Virus record (IMG/VR): IMGVR_UViG_3300024255_000011
Location: 44,851 to 108,850 of that record
DNA: 64,000 nt
Strand: one strand, 5' to 3'
From: a virus
Numbering within the stretch: the first letter of the stretch is position 1; each line of letters starts with the position of its first letter. This document shows positions 46,101 through 52,036 of this stretch, one piece after another. The position numbers were made by a program, and so were the translations under genes. The notes beneath the pieces are model-generated. The model made no database searches, was not told the origin of the DNA, and saw only the letters and a list, made by a program, of their open reading frames with translations.

Positions 46101-46363
46101 GGAGTGTAAAGTTGTTCTGTGGATTCAGTTGTATCATTGAATTTCTGGGAAAGATAAGAAAACTCAGTGATTGGTTTGGCATAGGTATCTAAATCCCTAT
46201 ACTTCTGTAAGTTTTGTAATAAATCTTGAGAAAACCCAATGCGCTCTTCACTTTGTTCTGCATATTCCATGAACTCCACAAATCTTGTGTAGTTCTCGAC
46301 AATCCACAGAGGTAGAGTGGTGTCAACTTGTGATGATGGAGTTACCTTCTTATCAAAATTCAT
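40175..46363 (-). CDS. 7: Baseplate wedge protein gp7-like, enlarged (2062 aa)
   Basis: A 2062-residue protein between gp6 and gp8, the position of T4 gene 7 (T4 gp7 is 1032 residues). The N-terminus is a conserved helical region (LPLWIVENYTRFVEFMEYAE) followed by segments typical of cyanophage wedge proteins (FRDFFQ-like helix, KALFKILYAENDIEVSYPGD). At about residues 835-860 there is a YHYH-type motif (LGWAYDGNPIYGSYGY). Between about residues 1286 and 1491 three GDLW modules are inserted (AGDLWYSNQTGRLFIWY, YGDMWWSPQTALLYMWY, DGVMWWSPITGKMYIRF), the same module used in the fibres. Its ATG overlaps the gp6 stop by 4 nt. Assignment to gp7 rests mainly on synteny and the N-terminal style. The insert suggests an added fibre-contact surface. 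Confidence 0.75.
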   Translation of the reverse strand: MNFDKKVTPSSQVDTTLPLWIVENYTRFVEFMEYAEQSEERIGFSQDLLQNLQKYRDLDTYAKPITEFSYLSQKFNDTTESTEQLYTPLINTELDNSIDTNKSRIQLDKSRQILASYEDEKLVLFSGEGFPEKDGILMIDDEIILYRYRTGNIFYDLQRGASGTTLLGNLITESVYKTTEAASHFPGAKVYNLSGLFMSAFLDIIHKTFAEGFDAKKVSKLIDRSTVLENIRDFFQSKGTKLGIKALFKILYAENDIEVSYPGDRMIIPSDSTWYEGMLLRLVPVSFPLSNQEFPATNPDKLIGSQLQLKSYNDNKIYGSIIVDYASHYSYEDEVQYEIYVEKDNINGETVANPKTKLTRPLFMYGTDDDGVDVYTITVETTLGFPDSGVVVVGGEGIYYGSKSFNQFFDCKRGYIGSDAPHHEGTTVMGPYYYEGYITDSDGQTHCSRSFPLGLAKSVKVHDPGLLHTTSDIVTPNGPGRIDYREPIMGSLIENYDDFLATQTDRIRFVNFVSNYTYGISGIYFDDKYVFASSSNLPMFTIGPFSNRDIELLGTEKFEDLMSDSDTFSLVIEGKKSDLSVGPELTGKNQLHVIPRRERILPNEQILTKGTDAIGLFVDGVPAYSCNDPHKVYQGSITHYKILAGGTGYVNPTLVIDGQKVDETIILDEGTVVGITNETKTNYTSNPEVRISGGEGADILFNYDKFGRITKANLAGGGRFYNDVPTISAVDASGRGKGAVFSCEIADGEITSVSVVYPGIDYDPDSTYCVITSKGENAEVEGFIQFYHFDRHYQIVETRNWNYDINNGFVFENKEDVRSDYGYIIKPDKLADFLEEVPNNHSPILGWAYDGNPIYGSYGYANKHDSSDGYVHYRSSYVLAEDRSELIAGGGNFDTVGTLPPDESTYYMGTFIEDYTYDPDAAIQKLLQRKYIDTEIPERIKTNPSGKEYLAYARLPDKIDGQYPGLLDECNSVICNTPDFPQELYPDGIRAYFVTTTYQGEPEYPYIIGPTFCNRPLSQQVSVEINESLVPINTVVYDAASSYDETKLIFNYDDVERYRNIYLTSTKDELEVEISDTLSGSVSEIVVQSGLPNTTKVGDITYVDNYDTGGAGAEGRVSFIKGEPVKDSVGEDIRTVVISHIQIVNLNACQFLNPDGSEFIGDRSHVFVRGTGIISSSYAKGVVWDYDVETSDVTIIITSKNLIQYGDTIRDNRKQLILIPNIIDNQGNIILKNYNVNTEEMLEILSEDDQHLLRLYADEKLDKTESGVLTSLGSTTYFGVIEPNVELEELVAGDLWYSNQTGRLFIWYVDEDGSKQWVCTQPTGTLPTVGALDKSHGFDDPNGSSGIQKEQEALLTTISNWAPSERKSGGPLQYGDMWWSPQTALLYMWYGEQWICTDPNGWIPGEHPPSGEGASDVPNWYTPEREHPWKHQYETSLFVIVKLTQPRAMPDGTALRDGVMWWSPITGKMYIRFRSRGQSQWIITNPLGIMPNKYATDVSAHDPSGDGNKPPLRPGPIFPPGDLDDDLLLKYLGLNYIWFEQLKHFYPDDKIRFINGAPGTSGIEEAYIVSIAEGGTPAAAVVRRGDPYIKELLDGTPTFNMTRSLYTIRTKVPHMQRAGDQVIINETVHDELRGKTFEVVESGFVEPAEGYGIVEDGKVIDVELTFRGKYYPDNFYIWFYGNGGVGGYAYCIVAPLSEGGYIKQINVEYGGIHYRQDTCKIIWPKFLDKNQFNIYTPSTLGEDDHLSYYTSSKYPQNEAALVKVTSPGYQYETLPKIEGLYKKYVDRATTKIIMDGTSIKEVQIEYGGNRYSKPRAIFVDLIQSGYGAEADVIVENGAIVEIKIVKPGTDYVEPELILVESKGKYLPLTEDIGKLKSLEVVDPGRKISPDRSLKPELMIHTRVVLLNPTDEFKIGDTAYQGTDFYDMVTATVVDYEPHNQIITLANVSGKLKSGEMLFTERGGNGMVILEGQSDARIVVDGVSSPRGDFLDDTSKISESYAVIQDSYYYQWFSYVISSPLEKSIYDSTVKKVIHPSGFIMFADLRVNDMKTQTFKVDEVQFL

Positions 46364-48222
46364 TGTTTGGCAATCTTATTGTCAATAGAAGCACCGATTG
46401 AGGATTGTGCAATATCCATATTCAAGAATACTGATTCTTTAGCAATAATGTCCTGATTTCTCGGAATTGCTCGAATCTCAATCAACTCATTATCAGTGGT
46501 AACGTTGATGATCTTGATCGGTACCTTATACCCTAGGTAAATGTCACCACTCTCGTAATCAACTGTCCCAAAGTAGTTATCTTTGATAATCTTATCATTT
46601 GTTTCAGTGTAGAAGAAGGTTCTGATGTTACCTTTAGTATCATCCTCCATGTAATAAACCCTCTCATCAAAGATATCATTGATCTCCATCCTAAATCCTG
46701 TAGAACTAACAACAGGGTGGTTACAATCCAACTCAAAGGGGTTAGAGAAACAGATAGAGTAAGTGGCGTTTGTGTTGATGACTGGTTCGATGTCCTTTCT
46801 CAACCTAAAGGAGGTGTTGTTCCTTGTAATTGAGTTATCTGAGTCATCAATCATACCAACAACGAGTGAGTACCTTGCTGCACCCCCAAATTTGGAGACA
46901 ACAGAACTCTCTTTGTATGAGGTTAGGGTATCCTTGACACTTGAGACAATGGCAGAGGAGTCTTTATTGGTTCTTGACTCATCATAGAAGACAGTAGACA
47001 CTATTTCTACATTGACAACGTCTGGATCCACAAAATTAAGGTCCAGTGAAGCGATTCTGTAAGGTTCTAGTGAACTTTTGATATAATTTTTAGTGATTGT
47101 TGAGATTTTATCACCAGTTGTGGGTTTGACTGCAATATAAATCCTTCCATATTGTGGAATGTCCAGTGTTTCTCCACCAAAGACATAAATGTCATCAACA
47201 GCAGGGAAAATTTGACGAATTATTGATTCATAATCCTCTGTTGTAACACATCTTGTCTGTGCTGCGTAATGTTTTGGTGCTCTGTGCTTGATTGAATGTA
47301 AATCTTCAATTTCTGAACCAGAATTCATTACATAAAGATCAGTCAGGATAGAATCTTCATTAACACGACCCCCATAGGAATCAAATACCTTACCAATGAA
47401 GGTATAATTATTCACATCCTGTACACCATTAGCAAGATTGCCATTAGTAACCAGATAAGTCACAGTAATTACTGCACCTGCCTCTAAAGACTTACCAAAG
47501 TAACCATCACCAAAAGTTAATTCATAATATGAATCCTTTGTTTCCTCAACCCAGAATACTCTACTGTCCTGAGTCAATTTAACAAGGTTTGTTGCTTGTT
47601 TGTAATACCTTACACTCTCCTCAGTGGAGTCTTCCTGGACTTCAACTCTGATAGTGGTTGTATCTACATTATTATTCTCTAACAGAAACTTCTGACTGAA
47701 GTCTGTCTTATCTACAGTGAAGGTGTGACTGAGTCTGATGCCTTCGTATGCTTTTACATTGTGAAATTTACATACACCAGAGGAGGAAACAATTGCTGCC
47801 ACCTGTGCATCAAGAATGTTGAATGTAAAACTTGCTGTACCAGTTCCTGCTTGAAGAACTGATCCAGAACTAATTTCAAGAAACTCTGGGTATCCTTGAG
47901 GATAATTATCAAGGTTTAATCTTAGTTCAAGATCAAAGTTTGTAATGGCACATCGTGCAGATGTTGGGAGGTAACCCAACATGTTAGCATTCTCTACAAC
48001 ATTTCCTCGGATTGATGCACTTGCCAAGAATGATTCATTGGCGACCATGTTGGTCGTGTATGCATTCAATTGTGCCTGATAAGCAATCAGATTTAATATG
48101 ACTTGTAGGTTAGATCCTGCAAAATCATAGTCAGTAAACCGATTTGTCGACTTCAGGTAATCAGTAAGATTCTGTTTAATATTCTCAAAGTCTACTTCAG
48201 TAAGTTTTATAGGTGCTGTCAT
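46360..48222 (-). CDS. 6: Baseplate wedge subunit gp6 (620 aa)
   Basis: A 620-residue protein starting with the gp6 signature: DFENIKQNLTDYLKS...FTDYDFAGSNLQVILNLIAYQAQLNAYTTNMVANESFL. The N-terminal Baseplate_J-like core continues with SIRGNVVENANMLGYLP, and the middle segment (KHYAAQTRCVTTEDYESIIRQIFPAVDDIYVFGGE) is the standard J-like strand-helix unit. T4 gp6 (660 residues) forms the inner baseplate iris. It lies between gp25 and gp7 as in T4, overlaps gp7 by 4 nt, and has its own late promoter. Confidence 0.95.
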   Translation of the reverse strand: MTAPIKLTEVDFENIKQNLTDYLKSTNRFTDYDFAGSNLQVILNLIAYQAQLNAYTTNMVANESFLASASIRGNVVENANMLGYLPTSARCAITNFDLELRLNLDNYPQGYPEFLEISSGSVLQAGTGTASFTFNILDAQVAAIVSSSGVCKFHNVKAYEGIRLSHTFTVDKTDFSQKFLLENNNVDTTTIRVEVQEDSTEESVRYYKQATNLVKLTQDSRVFWVEETKDSYYELTFGDGYFGKSLEAGAVITVTYLVTNGNLANGVQDVNNYTFIGKVFDSYGGRVNEDSILTDLYVMNSGSEIEDLHSIKHRAPKHYAAQTRCVTTEDYESIIRQIFPAVDDIYVFGGETLDIPQYGRIYIAVKPTTGDKISTITKNYIKSSLEPYRIASLDLNFVDPDVVNVEIVSTVFYDESRTNKDSSAIVSSVKDTLTSYKESSVVSKFGGAARYSLVVGMIDDSDNSITRNNTSFRLRKDIEPVINTNATYSICFSNPFELDCNHPVVSSTGFRMEINDIFDERVYYMEDDTKGNIRTFFYTETNDKIIKDNYFGTVDYESGDIYLGYKVPIKIINVTTDNELIEIRAIPRNQDIIAKESVFLNMDIAQSSIGASIDNKIAKQ

Positions 48223-48242
48223 GAGCTACCAACTCTTTAGAT

Positions 48243-48250
48243 TTATTTAT
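48243..48250 (-). promoter_or_regulatory. Late promoter
   Basis: ATAAATAA on the minus strand, 20 nt upstream of the gp6 start at 48222. Confidence 0.6.
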
Positions 48251-48254
48251 GGGG

Positions 48255-48683
48255 TCACCTGGTGGGTGCCAGAATGTAGTCTACAAAGAATACCTGGTCA
48301 TTACCAATGATTTCATACCATAAAGAAACCATAAATTCATTTCTGTCGTATCTTGGCTCAACTTTTAACGTTTTTATCTTTGCTCTTGGTTCACCAAATG
48401 TGATAGATCTCTTAATTTCTGTTCTTAACATCTCTGCAGTTGATTCATCAATCAAATCAAAGAGATAATGTCTGGTGTGAGAACCAATATCACGATTGAA
48501 TGGCACTTCAGAGGGTGCAATCATGATTAAATTCTTGATTGCTGCGTTTATTGCTCTTTCATTCAGTAAAACTGTGATATCATTCGTGATTGGATTGGGT
48601 TCAAATGATAAACTGATGTCTACAAATGTTTTTTGAGCCCTCGTAAGCTTAATTTTATCGACTGGTACGTTTATCGATTGCAT
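48255..48683 (-). CDS. 25: Baseplate wedge subunit gp25 (142 aa)
   Basis: A gp25 family protein (T4 gp25 is 132 residues; lysozyme-like name, structural role). The signature DITVLLNERAINAAIKNLIMIAPSEVPFNRDIG is clear, followed by the conserved EIKRSITFGEPRAKI and the C-terminal strand region. I choose the ATG at 48683 (MQSINVPVDKIKL). The in-frame TTG at 48704 lies inside a terminator-like hairpin and lacks a usable Shine-Dalgarno. No strong SD precedes the chosen ATG; the only GGAGG nearby is sequestered in that hairpin. In the sheath-proximal wedge, gp25 joins gp6 and gp53. Confidence 0.92.
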   Translation of the reverse strand: MQSINVPVDKIKLTRAQKTFVDISLSFEPNPITNDITVLLNERAINAAIKNLIMIAPSEVPFNRDIGSHTRHYLFDLIDESTAEMLRTEIKRSITFGEPRAKIKTLKVEPRYDRNEFMVSLWYEIIGNDQVFFVDYILAPTR

Positions 48684-48689
48684 TGCATT

Positions 48690-48712
48690 AAAAAAGGAGG
48701 GCAATTCCCTCC
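48690..48712 (-). terminator. Rho-independent-type hairpin in the gp25 leader
   Basis: The minus-strand transcript reads GGAGGG-AATTG-CCCTCC followed by seven T. The six-base-pair GC stem plus U-tract is a canonical intrinsic terminator. It ends the small gene at 48719-48889 and lies just after the late-promoter motif at 48713-48721, so a transcript from that promoter would start at or inside the hairpin. Confidence 0.75.
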
Positions 48713-48721
48713 TATTTATTA
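48713..48721 (-). promoter_or_regulatory. Late promoter for gp25
   Basis: TAATAAATA on the minus strand, immediately before the hairpin at 48690-48712 and about 30 nt upstream of the gp25 ATG. It overlaps the stop codon of the 56-residue gene. Confidence 0.55.
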
Positions 48722-48889
48722 GTCAAATAGTGACTCTTCGTCCCACTGAGGGTATTTCTCCTTCAGTTTCTTGATTCTCGCCTGTTCCAAGTACTTATCA
48801 GATTCTGGATTAGTGATTAGTACCTTAGTTCCATGTTCCTGGAACATGGTTTCTTGCAAAAACTCTGGGTAAGCCTGTTCTTGTGTCAT
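48719..48889 (-). CDS. Small charged protein (56 aa)
   Basis: A 56-codon gene starting ATG at 48889: MTQEQAYPEFLQETMFQEHG, then a helical Lys/Glu-rich tail ending YPQWDEESLFD. It is preceded by an AAATAAATA late-promoter motif and followed by an intrinsic terminator. No domain is recognised. It fits the tightly packed minus-strand operon, with no larger ORF competing on either strand. Confidence 0.7.
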   Translation of the reverse strand: MTQEQAYPEFLQETMFQEHGTKVLITNPESDKYLEQARIKKLKEKYPQWDEESLFD

Positions 48890-48907
48890 AACTGTACTCG
48901 TTTTAAG

Positions 48908-48915
48908 TATTTATT
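48908..48915 (-). promoter_or_regulatory. Late promoter
   Basis: AATAAATA on the minus strand, 18 nt upstream of the ATG at 48889 and overlapping the stop of the 48-residue basic protein gene. Confidence 0.5.
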
Positions 48916-49057
48916 TGGTTCCTTGTCCACGATAACGCTTACGATTGCTGGAATTACTCTTTTTGGAGTACTTCGTGTTTTTGGAACGACCTTGATAAGT
49001 GCGCTTTTGGGTGGGAAGGATTACTTCGTCACCATTTTTTGTAAAGATTCTTGACAT
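48911..49057 (-). CDS. Small basic protein (48 aa)
   Basis: A 48-codon gene, ATG at 49057 overlapping the previous TAA by one base (TAATG). The product MSRIFTKNGDEVILPTQKRT continues into a Lys/Arg/Ser-rich tail ending KRYRGQGTK, strongly basic and probably disordered. This could be a nucleic-acid-binding or virion-core peptide. Short basic peptides of this type occur in cyanomyoviruses as far as I recall, but the function is unknown. Confidence 0.7.
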   Translation of the reverse strand: MSRIFTKNGDEVILPTQKRTYQGRSKNTKYSKKSNSSNRKRYRGQGTK

Positions 49058-49200
49058 TACAGTGATTTCTCCAAGTTAGTTAGTCTTTCATTCAATTTGT
49101 CCAGTCTTTCAAACACTTCATCTAAGATTTTAGGTAGATTTTGATGTGTTTTACGTCCTGGAGCTCGATACATGAGTTCTACTGACTCATTTTGTTCCAT
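49057..49200 (-). CDS. Small coiled-coil protein (47 aa)
   Basis: I place the start at ATG 49200 (MEQNESVELMYRAPGRKTHQ) rather than at 49275, which would lie wholly inside the preceding gene. The C-terminus is a clear heptad helix (ILDEVFERLDKLNERLTNLE). It overlaps the 77-residue gene by 14 nt and abuts the basic peptide gene. Function unknown; an oligomerising virion or assembly peptide is plausible. Confidence 0.65.
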   Translation of the reverse strand: MEQNESVELMYRAPGRKTHQNLPKILDEVFERLDKLNERLTNLEKSL

Positions 49201-49420
49201 AATATTCACTTGGGAGGGGTACTTCGCCTTGCCAAACGTAAGGAATGGTAGCAGTTCGAGCTGCTTGTGGTCCAAACCTTTGCCACATAGAGTAAAACTG
49301 ATCTCTAAGTGACATAGAACAAGGAAACTTCTTCATATTTTCAAGTGTAAGAAGTAAAACTTCCTCCTCAACCTGCTGAGGAGTGATGTTGTAGTAATTA
49401 ACCAATGTGGTTTCAGTCAT
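49187..49420 (-). CDS. Hypothetical protein (77 aa)
   Basis: A 77-residue protein: MTETTLVNYYNITPQQVEEE, then a helix and a compact region with two Trp (SMWQRFGPQAART, YVWQGEVPLPSEYYGTK). I recognise no domain. It is the first of a coupled run of small genes leading to gp25, with a TATAAT/AATAAATG-like sequence upstream. A role in baseplate or tail assembly is suggested only by position. Confidence 0.65.
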   Translation of the reverse strand: MTETTLVNYYNITPQQVEEEVLLLTLENMKKFPCSMSLRDQFYSMWQRFGPQAARTATIPYVWQGEVPLPSEYYGTK

Positions 49421-49437
49421 TATCGAGTGTGTAACTC

Positions 49438-49449
49438 ATTTATTATAAC
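49438..49449 (-). promoter_or_regulatory. Possible promoter upstream of the 77-aa gene
   Basis: The minus strand reads TTATAATAAATG. It could serve as a TATAAT -10 box or as an imperfect late promoter (AATAAATG). No convincing -35 is visible. Confidence 0.3.
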
Positions 49450-49454
49450 ACAAA

Positions 49455-49985
49455 TCACTGTACAATGTAATCTGGAGATGTACCCTCTGGATATGTGGAG
49501 TCAAAAATTTCATCCATTGTTGTCGCATTAAGAATTGAATCCAAAATACTCAAATATGCATTTGACTCAGATGTAATTCTGTTGATTGCAGTTTGGGCCA
49601 AAGAATGTCGTTGATTTTCTGGCAGTATAAACTGCAACATTAGAAGTTGATCTGGAATAAAATTCTCATTGAAATTCTTTCTCTGAGGATTCAACAAGCT
49701 GTCTTTGACCAATCTCATAGCAATTTTCTTTGCTGTTTCCACATGGAAAACGGGAACTCCATTTTCGATGTACATGGCATGTCTGAACCTAACGCTAAAG
49801 TTGATGTTATCCCTAGTGCCATGATCACCTGGGGCAAAAATCACATAATCTGTAATTGAATTTCTCTCAATGAATTTCTCTGCGTCATCAGTGTGATCAG
49901 GTTCGAAATATATTAAATCATACCCTTTAGAGCTGCCAACCGGCATGCCGTTGTTTAATACTTTATATAAGAGTGCTTGGGTCAT
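49455..49985 (-). CDS. Hypothetical structural-region protein (176 aa)
   Basis: A 176-residue protein starting MTQALLYKVLNNGMPVGSS. It has mixed alpha/beta composition, with FVIFAPGDHG-like strand-turn segments around residue 50 and a helical C-terminal half (LAQTAINRITSESNAYLSILDSI). It is not gp53-like, which might have been expected near gp25. It has its own late promoter. Function not recognised. Confidence 0.7.
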   Translation of the reverse strand: MTQALLYKVLNNGMPVGSSKGYDLIYFEPDHTDDAEKFIERNSITDYVIFAPGDHGTRDNINFSVRFRHAMYIENGVPVFHVETAKKIAMRLVKDSLLNPQRKNFNENFIPDQLLMLQFILPENQRHSLAQTAINRITSESNAYLSILDSILNATTMDEIFDSTYPEGTSPDYIVQ

Positions 49986-50005
49986 AACATCATTATGGTT
50001 TATTA

Positions 50006-50013
50006 TTATTTAT
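50006..50013 (-). promoter_or_regulatory. Late promoter
   Basis: ATAAATAA on the minus strand, overlapping the end of the 263-residue gene and 20 nt upstream of the ATG at 49985. Confidence 0.55.
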
Positions 50014-50804
50014 CATCTAGGTTGTGGATGTTTCCAAGCAAGCACAGAAAGAGAATAGTCAAGTGCGTCTATGTTTCCATCATCTTCTCTGTGAACCTTT
50101 AATTCTACTTTTGCTCCATTTCCACCCCTCGCATCAAGAAAAACTGAAGATGCTATCTGCATACCCTTCATGCTATTTCCTTGATTAGAAAACACAACAG
50201 CCTGATAAGTGTTTTGCTTTGGTGCACCATTTGGGGAAATGTCAAGATCCAAAAATGCTCTACCTGATTTACCTGTTCCTCTACTAGCAGTGCTTCCCCA
50301 CCAATCAGGTTCAGCTCCACCTAGACCAATCCACTCACCTAAATCTGTTACTGGAACTTGAATAGTGACACAATTTCCATCAGCGTCACACTGTTCTTCA
50401 TCTTTAAATCCCCACTGACTTCCACCAAACTCACCTGGACTTGAACCAGATGGGGGATATGGAGGGGACCATGTAGGATCCCATGGTAACGGGATCGATG
50501 TTTGATTTTCTTGACAATTAAATGCACTATGACCAAATGCCATAAAGTGGTCAAACCCTGCAGGAATATTTATAGTGAGAATAGTTACGTGTCCATTTGT
50601 TAATTTAACAGAATTGTTCTTGAATATAGAATCAAAGTGCAAAGTGGAGTCTTGCAGTTCCTCATGAAAAGGAATGTTTTCCCATCTTGGGGTTGTGTTT
50701 CCTCCATTATTAACTAACATGTACCCAGATTTTCCTGGGTCACCATCCAGTAATATTTCACCTTGAGTGGTAAATACTACTTTTTCATTAACATCTGTTG
50801 ACAT
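50013..50804 (-). CDS. Virion-cluster protein, paralogue 3 of a tandem trio (263 aa)
   Basis: A 263-residue protein. It shares with the next two upstream genes an N-terminal MxxDxNxKV...T.G motif, a central strand pair (FMAFGHSAF, RAFLDLDI...YQAVVFS...MKGMQIASSV) and the C-terminal SLSVLAWKHP. It is longer because of a loop at about residues 95-160 that is rich in Pro, Trp, Ser and Gly and contains three Cys. A beta-sandwich virion decoration or fibre-tip protein is plausible. The family is not recognised. Confidence 0.72.
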   Translation of the reverse strand: MSTDVNEKVVFTTQGEILLDGDPGKSGYMLVNNGGNTTPRWENIPFHEELQDSTLHFDSIFKNNSVKLTNGHVTILTINIPAGFDHFMAFGHSAFNCQENQTSIPLPWDPTWSPPYPPSGSSPGEFGGSQWGFKDEEQCDADGNCVTIQVPVTDLGEWIGLGGAEPDWWGSTASRGTGKSGRAFLDLDISPNGAPKQNTYQAVVFSNQGNSMKGMQIASSVFLDARGGNGAKVELKVHREDDGNIDALDYSLSVLAWKHPQPR

Positions 50805-50843
50805 AACTATTAAGGAGTTTAAAGGACATTGTTACTAACATGA

Positions 50844-51455
50844 TTAGTCAGGGTCATGCCAAGAAAGAACACTAAGAGAACCATCAACCGCTATAACTGA
50901 CGGCCCTCCATCCATAACTTTTCCCATTACTTTAACATTAAGTGGCGCAGTGTTTCCAGGAGTAATGACTGTGGTGTACACAGTTACTGACATTTGAGAA
51001 CCCTTCATTTCTGCAAAGGTGGAATAACACATAGCTTGATAAGCTGCACTGTTATCATCAGGACCTTTTCTGCTCCTGATTGCATCCATAAAGATTCTGG
51101 GTCTAACCTGCTGAAACGTTTCAGACGTAACAGAAAAGACACAGGAAGCAGAAATAAGATGTCGATCTAATCCAGCTTCAGTGGTGACTTCAAATAATAA
51201 TGTTTCCCCACTACCAATAGGTCGCGCGATATTAAGACCATCTGCAGACTCAGATCTCACTGTAGCATAATCTAATTCTTTAAATGTAGTGAATCTCAAC
51301 CACTTGGGAGGTACTCCAGCACCATTGGATGAAATGCCTTCTTCATTAAGTTCACCACCAGCCAATGAACCGAAGTTCCAACCACCAGCTGGTTCGTTGA
51401 GTTCAATTCCACCTTGAGTGTGAACTCTTACTTTATTGTTGATATCAACAGTCAT
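50844..51455 (-). CDS. Virion-cluster protein, paralogue 2 of a tandem trio (203 aa)
   Basis: A 203-residue protein starting MTVDINNKVRVHTQGGIEL and ending DGSLSVLSWHDPD, matching the ends of its neighbours. Its core (LISASCVFSV, RIFMDAI...YQAMCYS...MKGSQMSVTV) aligns by eye with the other two. Its ATG overlaps the preceding stop by 4 nt. Tandem duplication and divergence of a virion surface protein is the simplest reading. Confidence 0.72.
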   Translation of the reverse strand: MTVDINNKVRVHTQGGIELNEPAGGWNFGSLAGGELNEEGISSNGAGVPPKWLRFTTFKELDYATVRSESADGLNIARPIGSGETLLFEVTTEAGLDRHLISASCVFSVTSETFQQVRPRIFMDAIRSRKGPDDNSAAYQAMCYSTFAEMKGSQMSVTVYTTVITPGNTAPLNVKVMGKVMDGGPSVIAVDGSLSVLSWHDPD

Positions 51456-52036
51456 CGGTAATCCTCCGGGTAAGTGAATCCAAATAATGCAAGGTTTGCA
51501 TCGATTGGTCTAACTTTAGCGTGAGATCCTTCTAGACTTTTCATAGTCATTGAGGCTGTTCTGTCAAATGCACCGCTAAAAGATTTTATTGCTGAGAATG
51601 ACACTGACATTTGTAAACCTTCATAACTCACATACTCAGTATCTTTTGAAAACACAATAGCTTGGTATCCCTGAACCCCTTGATTGTCTATTTTTAAATC
51701 CAAAAACATTCTTGGGGAACTTCCAAATTTTGTTTGATCCTCATCTAAGTTAACACAACAAGTACCAAGAACCAAGTAGTGGGTACACTTTTCTTTCAAA
51801 GAAGTATTAAGTAGTTCTATTTCACCTGCACTACTCATAATAGGGAAGCTGTTTTTGAAATTACTGCTTGCCCTAATAGTAGCCCCCTTGGTATCAGCAA
51901 ATCTAGCAAACCTCCTCCAATCACAAAAGCCACCTGATCCTTTAGACTCTACACCCCAATCTATGTTTCCTGCTCCATTTGCAAGATTCCAGGAACCATC
52001 GGTAGCTATTTTAATCTTAGAATTAACATCTAACAT
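51452..52036 (-). CDS. Virion-cluster protein, paralogue 1 of a tandem trio (194 aa)
   Basis: A 194-residue protein starting MLDVNSKIKIATDGSW and ending ALFGFTYPEDYR. The core LVLGTCCVNL, RMFLDLKI...YQAIVFS...YEGLQMSVSF matches the other two paralogues. Its ATG shares one base with the stop of the Cys-rich 530-residue fibre (TAATG), so its product may be a tip or chaperone made together with that fibre. Function not recognised. Confidence 0.72.
   Translation of the reverse strand: MLDVNSKIKIATDGSWNLANGAGNIDWGVESKGSGGFCDWRRFARFADTKGATIRASSNFKNSFPIMSSAGEIELLNTSLKEKCTHYLVLGTCCVNLDEDQTKFGSSPRMFLDLKIDNQGVQGYQAIVFSKDTEYVSYEGLQMSVSFSAIKSFSGAFDRTASMTMKSLEGSHAKVRPIDANLALFGFTYPEDYR

Noticed and set aside
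48684-48704. TTG start of gp25 at 48704
   Set aside because: It lies within the terminator-like stem, is only two bases from the GGAGGG, and adds residues not typical for gp25.
49455-49985. gp53 baseplate wedge protein
   Set aside because: The length is similar to gp53, but the N-terminus and core lack the gp53 and LysM-like features I would expect.
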